This document shows, one piece after another, positions 29,501 through 37,775 of a stretch of DNA of 64,000 nt. Source of the stretch: JBBIRG01 sp964410965 (lineage in GTDB: Bacteria > CLD3 > SB21 > JBBIRG01); assembly GCA_964410965.1 (NCBI GenBank), contig CAYPIY010000002.1:510289-574288 (forward strand), given 5' to 3'. Every line of letters starts with the position of its first letter. Positions within the stretch are counted from its first letter, which is position 1. The notes under the pieces are model-generated. The model worked only from the letters and a program-made list of their open reading frames with translations, had not been told where the DNA came from and did not search any database. Position numbers and translations under genes: made by a program.

Positions 29501-29878
29501 GAACCCTTTGGCTGTTACGCGCGGGAATTGAATCTGTGTTTCCGCAACATAATGGTCAATGCCGTGCAGGCTATCCGGGACGCTGAGAAAGCCAATCTCT
29601 ATGAAGCCGGCGCTGGAAAAATCCTGATCCTGACGAAAAAGACCGGCCTCGCCGTCACAATCACCTTCAGAGATAATGGAATCGGTATTCCGAAAAAGAT
29701 TCAGGAAAAAATATTCCTGCCTTTTTTTACCACCCGCGATATCGGAGAAGGGCGCGGACTGGGCTTGTCCGAAACCTATGGGATCATCCGGAAGCATCAG
29801 GGGCATATCGATGTAACCAGTGAACACCATAAAGGCGCCGAGATTACATTAATCCTACCGCTTCATTCAACAAAATAA
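26519..29878 (+). CDS. Beta-propeller sensor histidine kinase (Reg_prop/Y_Y_Y/HATPase)
   Basis: 1119 residues: signal peptide (1-29), Reg_prop blades (about 35-680) such as DRAGFMWFGTKKGVLRYDG, a Y_Y_Y domain (about 700-775), a membrane helix (about 780-802), a long coiled coil (805-870), a histidine phosphoacceptor site in LVAGMTHEINNPVTFV (about residue 885) and an HATPase domain with N box NIMVNAVQAI and GLGLSETYGI. The H box is of the NtrB-like HE-N-P type, unlike the HDLRSPLN type of the kinase at 5699-9295, so the two are not recent copies. No receiver domain or adjacent regulator. Probably reads an extracellular glycan or other polymer, by analogy with Bacteroidota relatives. Confidence 0.93.
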   Translation: MKLLLSVRFFKKIIALNAGLILFHGSINAQTQPLRFSRLVPGNDENHNTIICMIQDRAGFMWFGTKKGVLRYDGYQFRHYKHSVIDSTSIGGDFVRAMAQDRDGNLWIGIENGGLNRFNHTHKTFIKIPISETDSSAGTPESVYSMEYDSSGVLWLGTQSGLRRYHISSGMTQRIDLAPVNTRIMSIKKGRPGELWIATWNNGVYRYETGGNKLTSVPFSNTRQDALIWSVYPDQRGRIWLCTFSNGLQILDSAANRFVHYVPVNHAHAERLNRSNVFSVFEDGHGRIWIGKYQGGMDILNTYSGELQTFRYNPSENTGVASDIILCFYQDRTGIIWVGTYGEGLSLYHPLMYRFHDYNRRNLPLKSDEIVDAIGGYSIHDLWLVLNTGFLVPFEKEATRPIKLTSPDEVVAFSYYENKQTIWWTSSKALYDFNPQSGKIKRYPMPEGKFPTLDYIGRYDSVRLLIGTFDHPLIFDKRSKQFSGIEDTDSNLAVLNKQRILSYLNDSDTLRWFGINRGGLYRYNTRTRTLKHYSKASVHSARLSNDVILYLYKDRCHYLWIGTEGGLNALNTGNDSVTIYREEQGLLNDIVYTIVEDGRENLWMSTPRGISRFSRKNRTFRNYDEQDGLPASAPKYNSSARLSGSGEIIVGNRGGFVVFHPDSIRENEFPPPVRLTSIKKFNREFITDTPVEMMDHVELSHQDYVVSFEFTALSYMNSQKNQYAYRLEGFDDAWTYTKNRSVTYTNLSPGNYTLHIRASNNDGVWNEDGYRLAIYVSPPFYRTWWFMSGAVLALFAGVVAVHKFRVRTIKQQKAALENQVSERTREILRQKTDIEIANRQITEQKNDLERVNCQLSDTLNQLQVKESELIHAEKMSALGDLVAGMTHEINNPVTFVIGNMDYLDHEFKRTFASEIPEAPAPQQLVEWKKAIHASMVGAKRVKDIIANLKNFSKLDEADFKEIFIHRDLDIIINLFFSHIPHIIIEKRFDPRLDKEPFGCYARELNLCFRNIMVNAVQAIRDAEKANLYEAGAGKILILTKKTGLAVTITFRDNGIGIPKKIQEKIFLPFFTTRDIGEGRGLGLSETYGIIRKHQGHIDVTSEHHKGAEITLILPLHSTK

Positions 29879-30004
29879 CCATCGTATTTCCGGCATGAAT
29901 TCTTCAGGCAATAAGCGCCGGTTGCTGTTTGCGGAGGTGTGCCGGGGCGGAAAGATGCGCCTGACCGCGGATCATCGTAGTGTATCATACAAATGGAGGG
30001 CATA

Positions 30005-30036
30005 AAAAAAGGTTCCGGCATAAACCGGAACCTTGG
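30005..30036 (-). terminator. Rho-independent terminator of gdhA
   Basis: A perfect 10-bp stem, AAGGTTCCGG (30009-30018) with CCGGAACCTT (30025-30034), loop of six, followed by T residues on the minus strand. It is 28 bp after the gdhA stop. Confidence 0.9.
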
Positions 30037-30063
30037 GTTGTAACGCAAATCAAAGAACAAATA

Positions 30064-31425
30064 TCAGACGACTCCCTGATCCATCATCGCGTCGGCGACT
30101 TTGAGGAACCCGGCGATATTGGCGCCGTTGACATAGTTACCCTGTGTGCCGAAACGATCGGAGGCTTCGACGCAGGATTTGTGAATGGCTTTCATGATCA
30201 TCTGCAGGCGGTTGTCCACTTCCTCGCGGGTCCAGCTCAGGCGCATGCTGTTCTGCGTCATTTCAAGTCCGGAAGTTGATACGCCGCCGGCGTTCGCCGC
30301 TTTGCCCGGGCCGTAAAGGACTTTCGCGTTGATGAATTGCTCAACACCGGCCGGAACGGTCGGCATGTTGGCGCCTTCAGAGATGACGTACACGCCGTTT
30401 TTCAGAAGATTGGCGGCATCTTTGGCATTGATCTCATTTTGAGTGGCGCTCGGGAACGCGCAATGGGCTTTGTGATCCCATAGCGGGTTATAATCGGCTT
30501 TCGGATCGATTTCCTTATAAACGGCCGATTTGAATTTGTCGGCGTATTCTTTGATGCGTCCGCGGCGGACATTTTTCAGATCCATGACAAATTTTAATTT
30601 GTCTTTATCGATTCCCGCTTCATCGTAAATGTATCCGTTGGAGTCCGACAGCGTAACCGGTTTTGCGCCTAACTGGATAAGTTTTTCCACGGTGTACTGG
30701 GATACATTCCCGCTTCCCGACACAAGACAAATCTTTCCTTCCAGTGTCTGGCCGCGTGTGGAGAGCATTTCAGCGGCAAAATAGACAGAGCCGTAACCGG
30801 TTGCTTCCGGTCGGATCAGGGAACCGCCCCATTTGAGGCCTTTTCCCGTAAGAACGCCGGTAAATTCATTTCTCAGTTTTTTATATTGTCCGAACATAAA
30901 GCCGATTTCACGGCCGCCGACGCCGATATCGCCCGCCGGTACGTCCGTATCCGGCCCGATATGACGGAATAATTCATTCATGAACTGCTGGCAGAAACGC
31001 ATGACGTCTACATCGCTCTTTCCCTTTGGATCGAAATCCGATCCGCCCTTGCCGCCGCCCATCGGCAGTGTCGTGAGGCTGTTCTTGAAGACCTGTTCAA
31101 AGGCCAGGAATTTCAGGATGCCCTGGTTAACAGACGGGTGAAATCGTAAACCTCCCTTGTACGGGCCGATGGCGCTGTTCATCTCGATGCGGTAACCGCG
31201 GTTTATGTGAACGTTGCCGTGTGAATCAACCCATGGAACGCGGAACGTTATCATGCGTTCCGGTTCGATGATTCTTTCCAGGATTTTAGCCGAACGGTAT
31301 TCAGGATGCCGTTCAAATACAAGCGCGAGGGATTCGGCGACTTCGTGGACCGCCTGGTGAAATTCAGGTTCCGAGGGATTTTTGGCTTTAACTTCAGCCA
31401 TGAGTTCCTTGACGTAATCAGACAT
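30064..31425 (-). CDS. gdhA: NADP-specific glutamate dehydrogenase
   Basis: 453 residues, the length of the hexameric bacterial GDH family. It makes glutamate from 2-oxoglutarate and ammonium with NADPH. Present are the glutamate/2-oxoglutarate-binding segment GGLRFHPSVN, the catalytic lysine region MGGGKGGSDFDP, the PAGDIGVGGREIG block and the nucleotide fold VSGSGNVSQYT. The start ATG has a strong AGGAGG at a spacing of 6. It ends at a clear hairpin terminator, so it is monocistronic. Confidence 0.97.
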   Translation of the reverse strand: MSDYVKELMAEVKAKNPSEPEFHQAVHEVAESLALVFERHPEYRSAKILERIIEPERMITFRVPWVDSHGNVHINRGYRIEMNSAIGPYKGGLRFHPSVNQGILKFLAFEQVFKNSLTTLPMGGGKGGSDFDPKGKSDVDVMRFCQQFMNELFRHIGPDTDVPAGDIGVGGREIGFMFGQYKKLRNEFTGVLTGKGLKWGGSLIRPEATGYGSVYFAAEMLSTRGQTLEGKICLVSGSGNVSQYTVEKLIQLGAKPVTLSDSNGYIYDEAGIDKDKLKFVMDLKNVRRGRIKEYADKFKSAVYKEIDPKADYNPLWDHKAHCAFPSATQNEINAKDAANLLKNGVYVISEGANMPTVPAGVEQFINAKVLYGPGKAANAGGVSTSGLEMTQNSMRLSWTREEVDNRLQMIMKAIHKSCVEASDRFGTQGNYVNGANIAGFLKVADAMMDQGVV

Positions 31426-31513
31426 AGAGATCCTCCTGATGGGTGAATGGGTTAGTCATGTTTCCGGATAATCCGTTTAACACGAAGGTTGTAATTTTAT
31501 TTTAAAATATATT

Positions 31514-31530
31514 CGTTTAAAAATTAAACG
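31514..31530. promoter_or_regulatory. Inverted repeat upstream of gdhA
   Basis: CGTTTAA (31514-31520) and TTAAACG (31524-31530) form a perfect inverted repeat with a 3-bp centre, about 90 bp upstream of the gdhA start. Two TGATCA words (31549-31554, 31559-31564) lie a little further out. Such symmetry suggests a dimeric repressor site, but AT-rich sequence makes chance symmetry possible. Confidence 0.4.
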
Positions 31531-31683
31531 AAGATCAGAAAACACCTTTGATCATTTTGATCAATCCGGTTAAAAAGGTAACGGATCAACAGCAAAAACT
31601 CAACGCAAAAACCGCTGTATCGAGGATTCAGTAAATTACTTAAGCGTCTCCGTGTAACACGTAGGCACGTTATGGCACGTTCA

Positions 31684-32376
31684 TCAGGGGTTTCCGGGAT
31701 TGCCGTCCATGGTTACGATTTTATTGCGGATCGCGTAAAGCATCAGTTCGGCGGGGGTTTTGAGCCCCAGTTTGGACATAATATGATTTTTATGGGATTC
31801 GACCGTGCGGATGCTGATGAACAGCTCATTCGCGATATCGCTGTTGCTGAGTCCCCGGGCGAAGAGTTTCAGGATTTCAGTTTCCCGGGCCGTCAGGGAA
31901 GGAGCCTGGTCCTCACGGTTTTCGGGGTGTTTCCGTACTTTCTGCACAAAACTGCTCAGGAGGGTGTGCGACACGGAACCGGCGAAATACTCCCGGTCCT
32001 GGGACACGGCCTGAATGGCCGAGGTCAGTTCCTTGCGGGTTGTATTCTTCGGAAGATACCCTTTTGCTCCGGCTTTGATGGATTTTGTTATGAATTCCTC
32101 GTTGGTGTACATCGAAAGCATCATGACCTTGGTATCCGGATAATCCTCCGTGATCTTCCGTGTAATCTCGATGCCCGACATTCCGGGAAGAGACACGTCC
32201 GCCAAAACCACGTCCGGACGGAGGTGTTTGATCTTCCTGAATAATTCCTGTCCCTCGGATGCTTCGCCTACGACTTCAATCGTCTTGTCCTCGGACAAAA
32301 GAGCTTTGATGCCGTCACGGACCAAATGATGGTCATCGAGGAGAAAGACTCTGATTTTGCGGGTATCGTTTTTCAC
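31684..32376 (-). CDS. NarL/FixJ-family response regulator
   Basis: 230 residues. The receiver domain (about 8-125) carries the acidic pair DD at 14-15, phosphoacceptor Asp60 in LADVSLPG and Lys in LPKN. The LuxR-type DNA-binding domain (about 160-225) contains LTARETEILKLFARGLSNSD and ISIRTVESHKNHI. It is encoded 31 bp behind the HisKA_3 sensor kinase on the same strand, its evident partner. Confidence 0.95.
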   Translation of the reverse strand: MKNDTRKIRVFLLDDHHLVRDGIKALLSEDKTIEVVGEASEGQELFRKIKHLRPDVVLADVSLPGMSGIEITRKITEDYPDTKVMMLSMYTNEEFITKSIKAGAKGYLPKNTTRKELTSAIQAVSQDREYFAGSVSHTLLSSFVQKVRKHPENREDQAPSLTARETEILKLFARGLSNSDIANELFISIRTVESHKNHIMSKLGLKTPAELMLYAIRNKIVTMDGNPGNP

Positions 32377-32407
32377 GGTTTCAGGTTAATTGTTGCGGAT
32401 GAAAAAT

Positions 32408-34525
32408 TCAATATTCATTTTTTTCGGCGGTTTGTTTGGGGACCTGGACGAATATCGTCGTTCCGGAAATCTGCGATGACTCAATGTTAAGAACTCCGTT
32501 GAGGAGGTTCACCCGGGTACGGATATTCTGGAGTCCGCGGCTTTGAGACGTATGGACCCTGTTCGTGTCGAACCCCCCGCCGTTGTCTGAAATCTGGAGC
32601 AGAACAAAAAGTTCGTCCTCATGAAATAGGAGTTCGGCCTCGCCGGCACCGGCGTGTTTCACAACATTGGTCAGGGCTTCCTGGGCGATACGGAACAGGT
32701 ATACTTGGATTCGTTCGTCAAAATGAACTTCACGGACGGTAATGCGGGGCCGAATCATCAGCGAATCCGGCTGGGAAAGTTCCGCGCACAGATTATGAAG
32801 CGCCGTAAGAAAGCCCAGTTCATAAAGAACGGCGGGCATCAGTCCGTTGGATATGCGCCGGACCTCATCGATCGTTGTGTCGCATAACGATCGTGTTTCC
32901 GCGAGGATGGGGTTGATTTTTTCCGGCGGGGAATCCAGCGCATTTTCGATCCGGAGTTTGATCGCCACGAGGTATTGACCCAGACCGTCATGGAGTTCCC
33001 GTGCAACCCGCTGCCGTTCCTGCTCCTGTCCGTCAATCACCGAGGAAATCCTCCTGACGCGGGCAAGGCGAAGGTCCTGCTCTACTTTTTTTCTCAGGGT
33101 GATGTCGCGGATCACCGTAACGAGCATCTGGGTTCCGTCATACTCAATGGGATGTTCCTGGATTTCAACCGGGAACGTGGAACCGTCGTCGCGTATCGCC
33201 CGGGTTTCAAAGAATCCGGATTCAGACAACGCAGGCCGGTCATCCGGCAGGATGATATCGTCAATGCTTCGTCCGGTCAGCGCAGCGGCCGTAAAGCCGG
33301 ACATCCGCGTAATCGCATGGTTGACAAGCACGATTCTGCGGCCGTGATGAAAAACGATTCCGTCGGGTGTGGCGTCATAAAAGTGCCGGAGCCTCTGTTC
33401 CCGTTCTTTCAGCTGCTGCGCCATTTTATTGAAACCGTCGGTAAGTTCACCGAGTTCATCCCGGGCGAGCACATCGACCGGGTCGGCGAAATCGCCGCGG
33501 CGCATGATGTTAACGGCATGGAGCAAACGGGATATCGGCCGGGTGACCCGCCGTGCCATGATAAATGAGGTGATAAACAGCGCGGCAGCCAGCATCAGGC
33601 TCAGGTAGGATAAATGACGCTTGAATTCCTCAACCGGGGCCATCGCTTCCGTCCAGTCAATTTCCGCAAGGATCGCCCAGTGCGATTCTCCAACGCTGAT
33701 CCTGCCGAATGAGCAAAGCACACGGACGCCGCGGTAGTCGGTAATGATGTCCGTGCCTTCTTTTCCGGCGAGAGCGGAATCGATGGTTTTGGATTCGACC
33801 CGCTGCCCGTACACGGACGAGCCGTAGAATCGCGAGGAACTGCGCAGGGTATAATCCGGACCGACCGCGTAGGATTCGCCCGTTTGCCCGAGCCCCTTGT
33901 AATCCTCGTTGTCCAGCATCACTTGATTGATGGCCATGACCGGGATGGTCAGAACAAGAAAGACAGAATCGGATCCGTTCCTCATCCGGAGTCGTCCAAG
34001 CCAGAGCGACGGCTGCGACGTGTCGGTGGTTTTCATGTAATCCTGAAAAACGAACACCTTTTCCTCCGAAAACCTTGCCGTTGCCGTGCGCAGGATTTCG
34101 GGCGGAACATCGAAGATTTTCGAATGCAGGCAGGAAGAGTCGGACTTAATTTCGTACCATGGTCCGGGGCCCGGTTTAATCAGTATCCCGGCGGAATAGG
34201 GATACTGATTCAGGAAACGGAAAAGGAATGGTTCATTCACGGTGTTCCGCGGTTTTCCGGATGAATCACGGTGCAATCGCCGGGTCAGGTCATCCGTCGT
34301 TTGGGAGTGGGCCAGCAAGCCGATGTCCTGCCGGCGTTCCAGGAAAAATCTCTCTAGCTGGCGCTGTTTGGCGGCCCGCACGGAGGTCAGTTGTTCGAAA
34401 GTACGCTGTAATATCGCGGATTTTGCCTGATTATACATCAGCCCGCTGACGACTGCGATTATGATCAGTCCGAGAAATATAAAATACAGGAATAGTTTGT
34501 GGTTCAGCGACAGACGTTTGATCAT
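32408..34525 (-). CDS. Membrane sensor histidine kinase (Cache-HAMP-PAS-HisKA_3)
   Basis: 705 residues. Two membrane helices (about 11-31 and 292-312) bracket a periplasmic double-Cache-like domain, followed by HAMP (315-367), PAS (about 375-490), a HisKA_3 dimerisation domain with the phosphoacceptor His in ERQRVARELHDGLGQ, and an HATPase domain with DNGGGFD and a GLQNIRTRV box. This is the NarX/DegS class that pairs with NarL-type regulators, matching the gene directly downstream. The ligand is probably a small molecule sensed in the periplasm. Confidence 0.95.
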   Translation of the reverse strand: MIKRLSLNHKLFLYFIFLGLIIIAVVSGLMYNQAKSAILQRTFEQLTSVRAAKQRQLERFFLERRQDIGLLAHSQTTDDLTRRLHRDSSGKPRNTVNEPFLFRFLNQYPYSAGILIKPGPGPWYEIKSDSSCLHSKIFDVPPEILRTATARFSEEKVFVFQDYMKTTDTSQPSLWLGRLRMRNGSDSVFLVLTIPVMAINQVMLDNEDYKGLGQTGESYAVGPDYTLRSSSRFYGSSVYGQRVESKTIDSALAGKEGTDIITDYRGVRVLCSFGRISVGESHWAILAEIDWTEAMAPVEEFKRHLSYLSLMLAAALFITSFIMARRVTRPISRLLHAVNIMRRGDFADPVDVLARDELGELTDGFNKMAQQLKEREQRLRHFYDATPDGIVFHHGRRIVLVNHAITRMSGFTAAALTGRSIDDIILPDDRPALSESGFFETRAIRDDGSTFPVEIQEHPIEYDGTQMLVTVIRDITLRKKVEQDLRLARVRRISSVIDGQEQERQRVARELHDGLGQYLVAIKLRIENALDSPPEKINPILAETRSLCDTTIDEVRRISNGLMPAVLYELGFLTALHNLCAELSQPDSLMIRPRITVREVHFDERIQVYLFRIAQEALTNVVKHAGAGEAELLFHEDELFVLLQISDNGGGFDTNRVHTSQSRGLQNIRTRVNLLNGVLNIESSQISGTTIFVQVPKQTAEKNEY

Positions 34526-34630
34526 GAATGCGGGGCAATCAAAAACAAAAAAAATATACCGTTCCGGAATGGAAATAGGAGGACTTAGGAACTATTGCGA
34601 AACCGGCGCACGGCCGGCTGGTCATGCGCC

Positions 34631-34828
34631 TCAGGTAAATTTCCCGGATGAACCGCAGGATGAGGAGTGCCCGGCGTGGGGTGAGTTTTGCCCGGAGGCA
34701 AACAGGGAAATCAGTTTCTGAATATGATAACCTCCGCAGGATGGACACTGGATCCGTTCGCTCGCTGAATTCACAAGTTCCTCAAACTGCTTTCCGCATT
34801 CTTCGCATTTGAATTCATATAATGGCAT
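34631..34828 (-). CDS. FmdB-family zinc ribbon protein
   Basis: 65 residues from the start MPLYEFKCEECGKQFEEL. Two CxxC pairs (CEEC and CPSC) form a zinc ribbon of the FmdB/putative regulatory protein family, followed by a Gly/Ser/His-rich tail with one more Cys. The frame is open to 34876 but the upstream residues are hydrophobic and family members begin at MPLYE. Function unknown. Confidence 0.85.
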   Translation of the reverse strand: MPLYEFKCEECGKQFEELVNSASERIQCPSCGGYHIQKLISLFASGQNSPHAGHSSSCGSSGKFT

Positions 34829-34861
34829 AATTGTATGTATGGTAATATGATAAAATGACAG

Positions 34862-34906
34862 TAAAAAAAACAGCATCTGCCGGTTTGCATAAAAACCGGC
34901 AGATTC
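34862..34906 (-). terminator. Rho-independent terminator of the Lys/Ala-rich small gene
   Basis: Stem ATCTGCCGGTTT (34875-34886) with AAACCGGCAGAT (34893-34904), and a run of eight T on the minus strand just after it. It lies 5 bp past the stop of the 34-residue gene and so supports that gene being real. Confidence 0.88.
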
Positions 34907-34910
34907 ACGA

Positions 34911-35015
34911 TTACTTTGCCTTGACCGCTTTGGCTTTCTTCGCCGGGGCTTTCTTTGCCGGGGCTTTCTTTGCGGTTTTAGCGGTCATGCTTCCCTTTCC
35001 ACTCTTGCACGCCAT
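34911..35015 (-). CDS. 34-residue Lys/Ala-rich peptide (histone H1-like tail)
   Basis: Too short for ordinary gene calling. It has an ATG with GGAG 7 nt upstream and a strong terminator right after the stop. The product begins MACKSGKGSMTAKTAKKAP and continues with KKAP/KKAK repeats: about a third Lys, many Ala, two Pro, one Cys. This composition resembles the C-terminal tails of histone H1 and of Hc1/HctB or AlgP-like proteins, which bind nucleic acid. A DNA- or RNA-binding role is inference only. Confidence 0.68.
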   Translation of the reverse strand: MACKSGKGSMTAKTAKKAPAKKAPAKKAKAVKAK

Positions 35016-35130
35016 GGGATCACTCCTTGGTTAATGGTTTGGTCCGGCAGCGGCGTCTTGCCGGCTGCGCTGAACTGAAGACTGGTTAAACGATTTTAAT
35101 TAAATTATTTCCGATATACAACAATATTTT

Positions 35131-35697
35131 TTATTGTTCCCGGTCTGTTTTCCACAATCCTTTTTTCTGGTATCGAGCGTCCTGATACCGGACTGTGAAA
35201 AGCTGTTGATATCTTACATTAGGCGGATAGGTCATGGGGGTTGCGTATCCTTCGGCGATGATTTTTTCGTTGAGCATCTCGCCGTTCTCAAGATACACAT
35301 AGGCGAGCAGGCGTCCGTACCGGTCTCTTTTCTGAACGTCGAATTCAAGCCGGACCCGGGATCCTTCCCGCAAAAGAGATTGGGCGTATTTTCTTGCCTC
35401 GTTGCCCATTGCGTTCATGGTTTTGATATCATGTTCATACCGTTCCATGTCTTTCTTGGCTTTGCGGTTCGCCTGGGTTTCCGGCGTATCAATCCCGATC
35501 AGGCGAAGTTTTTCTTCTGCTCCCAAGTGGCGGATGCTGTACGTGTCTCCGTCAATGACTTTCAGGATGATCGCAGTCAGTTCGCCGTCTGCGGGATCCG
35601 GCTTCCCTGAATATTGCTTCAGTCCGAACGTCAGCGCAACGGCGGCAATCAGCGCGATGAAAAACCGCCGCAGGGAATAAAATTTATTCATGATCAT
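35131..35697 (-). CDS. Thermonuclease (SNase) family secreted or membrane-anchored nuclease
   Basis: 188 residues: an N-terminal hydrophobic segment (about 10-28) acting as signal or anchor, then an SNase OB-fold with the catalytic residues in KVIDGDTYSIR, LRLIGIDTPE and DRYGRLLAYVYL. The family cuts DNA and RNA with Ca2+. It should act outside the inner membrane. Two ATG codons (35697 and 35691) are equally possible starts. Confidence 0.88.
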   Translation of the reverse strand: MIMNKFYSLRRFFIALIAAVALTFGLKQYSGKPDPADGELTAIILKVIDGDTYSIRHLGAEEKLRLIGIDTPETQANRKAKKDMERYEHDIKTMNAMGNEARKYAQSLLREGSRVRLEFDVQKRDRYGRLLAYVYLENGEMLNEKIIAEGYATPMTYPPNVRYQQLFTVRYQDARYQKKGLWKTDREQ

Positions 35698-35831
35698 TTT
35701 CGTTGCTTTTCAGGCCGGGATGGGTTTCTTCTTCGGCGTACAGGCAGGGCATGATGAAAAACACATTGCATTTCAGAATCCGTTTAAATAGATTAGTTCC
35801 CATAAGTCCTAACAATATAAGACCCCAAAGG

Positions 35832-36548
35832 ATGAAAGCAATAATTTTTGATTTTGGCAATACGATCGTGCGGCAGGACAATCTGGACTGGAAAAAAATG
35901 GAAAAAGCCGGGTTACTGAACCAAATCGACCTTTTCTCGAAAAGGGGATTCAGGGGCATCACTGTCGCGAAGTGGAGCGATTCGTTTTACCGGCTCCTGA
36001 AGCTTCATGAATTCCAGGCTGCCCATCACCGGACAGAGGTCAGCATGATACGGGTTTTTCAGCGCCTGATTTTCGAGTACGGGCTGCCGTCCGACATTAC
36101 GCCGTTCCAGCTCACGCAAACGTTTTATCTTCCCGTTTGCCAGTCGCGTTTGCTGTTTGAGGATACGGCCGATACGCTCAAAAGACTCGTCGATAAAGGC
36201 GTTCCTCTGGGGCTGATTTCCAACACCGCGATTCCCGGTGTGCTTATGGACGAGGTTCTCCAAAGGTTGCATGTTCTGGAATTTTTCGGGTTTACGTTTT
36301 ATTCCTCTGATCTGGGATTCCGCAAGCCCCATCCGGACATGTTTGAACTCGCGGCGGCAAGACTGAAACTCAAACCGGGACAGATCACGATGGTGGGGGA
36401 CCAGGTTGTGGAGGACGTCAAAGGAGCGGTCTCGGCGGGCATGCAGGCGGTATGGATCAACCGGGGCGGAACGGAGAAGAAAACGGCCGGGGCGGCGCAC
36501 TGTCGGACGGTCCGTTCGCTTCGGGAATTATTAACCTTGCTGAAATAA
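35832..36548 (+). CDS. HAD-superfamily hydrolase
   Basis: 238 residues from MKAIIFDFGNTIV. HAD motifs in order: DFGNT (nucleophile Asp; the second Asp is replaced by Gly-Asn), LISNTA, the lysine in FRKPHPDMFE, and MVGDQVVEDVKGA. The GNT variant of motif I is common in HAD subfamily IA. The frame is open to 35703, and the chosen ATG has AAAGG directly adjacent with no spacing, so a start at 35748 (MMKNTLHF) is possible. It is followed 3 bp later by a second HAD gene. Confidence 0.82.
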   Translation: MKAIIFDFGNTIVRQDNLDWKKMEKAGLLNQIDLFSKRGFRGITVAKWSDSFYRLLKLHEFQAAHHRTEVSMIRVFQRLIFEYGLPSDITPFQLTQTFYLPVCQSRLLFEDTADTLKRLVDKGVPLGLISNTAIPGVLMDEVLQRLHVLEFFGFTFYSSDLGFRKPHPDMFELAAARLKLKPGQITMVGDQVVEDVKGAVSAGMQAVWINRGGTEKKTAGAAHCRTVRSLRELLTLLK

Positions 36549-36551
36549 CGG

Positions 36552-37205
36552 ATGAGAAAAGTACATCAGGTCCTTTTTGATTTTGATTACACTCTAGCGG
36601 ATTCGTCCGAGGGAGTCATTGCTTCGGTGAATTTCGCCCTGAATGCAGCCGGACGGGGAGACGCCGATCCGGAGGAAGTCCGCCGGATGATCGGACATTC
36701 GCTTGAGGACACATTCGCCAGGTTCCTGGATCCGTCCGATACGGATCTCATTCAGAAATGCAAAAAGCTGTTCATGGATTATGCCGATACCGGGGAGATG
36801 CTGAAACGAACCGTGATGCTGGAAGGTACAGAAACGGCTCTGGAAGCGCTGTACGAAAATTTGTACACACTGGGCATAGTTTCCACCAAGCGGCGCAGCA
36901 CGATCGAAGATACTCTCAATCATTTCGGGCTCGGCGACTATTTTGACATAATCATCGGCTATGAGGACGTAGTGAGCCTGAAACCCGATCCCGAGGGACT
37001 GCTGAAAGCGATCGATTCGCTGGCCGGAACGAAAGAGGATTCCGTATATGTCGGCGACAGCCTTGTTGACGTGGAAACTGCGAAGAGGGCCGGTGTGTAT
37101 ATGATCGGAGTCACCACGGGAAAGACCGGTGAACAGGAATTGAGGTCGGCCGGAGCGGATCTTGTGATTCCGGATCTTGCGGCTTTGGTACAGATTCTGA
37201 ATTGA
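36552..37205 (+). CDS. HAD-superfamily phosphatase, PpaX/Gph-like
   Basis: 217 residues. Motif I is FDFDYTLADS, motif II VSTKR, then the lysine in SLKPDPEG, and motif III VGDSLVDVETAKRAG. The cap domain type and order resemble phosphoglycolate phosphatase and pyrophosphatase PpaX. It is co-transcribed with the HAD gene upstream and the SPOR lipoprotein downstream (1 bp gap). Substrate not determinable. Confidence 0.88.
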   Translation: MRKVHQVLFDFDYTLADSSEGVIASVNFALNAAGRGDADPEEVRRMIGHSLEDTFARFLDPSDTDLIQKCKKLFMDYADTGEMLKRTVMLEGTETALEALYENLYTLGIVSTKRRSTIEDTLNHFGLGDYFDIIIGYEDVVSLKPDPEGLLKAIDSLAGTKEDSVYVGDSLVDVETAKRAGVYMIGVTTGKTGEQELRSAGADLVIPDLAALVQILN

Positions 37206-37206
37206 T

Positions 37207-37752
37207 ATGACAGGGATGAAAACACTCGCCACAAACCGGTTGAAACGCATTCTGTTTATTGTAACGCTTCTGATATCCTGGGGCGCATCAAACGGCTGTG
37301 CGCAAACCGCCGGGTTGAAGATACGGGAAAAAGAAAAAACCGACAGCGCCGATACGACGGTGCAGGATGAATCCTTTGATGGGAATCAGTTTCAGGATCA
37401 TGTCTGGGTCATTGAACCGGTGATCCGTCGGATGCCCCCGTCGGATACGGTGGCAGGGTACCCTCTGATGAAGGAAGAAGCGGGTGAAGGAGAAATGAAA
37501 TCCGTAACGGTTTCCGGATACCGGGTTCAGCTGTTCTCCACGACCGATTATTACGCCGCGGTCAGGACAAGAAACGATGCCGCATCGCGGTTTACGGAAG
37601 AGATCATCATGGATTTTGAGCCGCCGTACTATAAAATCCGGGCGGGCAATTTCACCGACCGGCAAAAAGCCGAGGAACTCCGGTCGTTCGCCCGTACCGC
37701 CGGTTACCCGGAAGCCTGGGTAATTCAAACCAAAGTGACCATTAATAAATGA
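37207..37752 (+). CDS. SPOR-domain lipoprotein
   Basis: 181 residues. A signal peptide with lipobox ASNGC near residue 31 predicts lipidation. The C-terminal 75 residues form a SPOR domain (GYRVQLFSTTDYYAAV ... YYKIRAGNFTDRQKAEEL), which binds peptidoglycan stripped of stem peptides at division sites. The linker is short and charged. The gene is third in a small operon with two HAD phosphatases. Confidence 0.88.
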   Translation: MTGMKTLATNRLKRILFIVTLLISWGASNGCAQTAGLKIREKEKTDSADTTVQDESFDGNQFQDHVWVIEPVIRRMPPSDTVAGYPLMKEEAGEGEMKSVTVSGYRVQLFSTTDYYAAVRTRNDAASRFTEEIIMDFEPPYYKIRAGNFTDRQKAEELRSFARTAGYPEAWVIQTKVTINK

Positions 37753-37775
37753 AAACAGAATAAAGGAGAAAAGCT

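Noticed and set aside
35044..35064. Hairpin CCGGCA/TGCCGG as a terminator of the nuclease gene
   Set aside because: The stem is short and no T run follows on the minus strand.
35684..35962. 92-codon minus-strand frame between the nuclease and the HAD gene
   Set aside because: Overlaps both gene starts; hydrophobic middle is by chance; no ribosome binding site noted.
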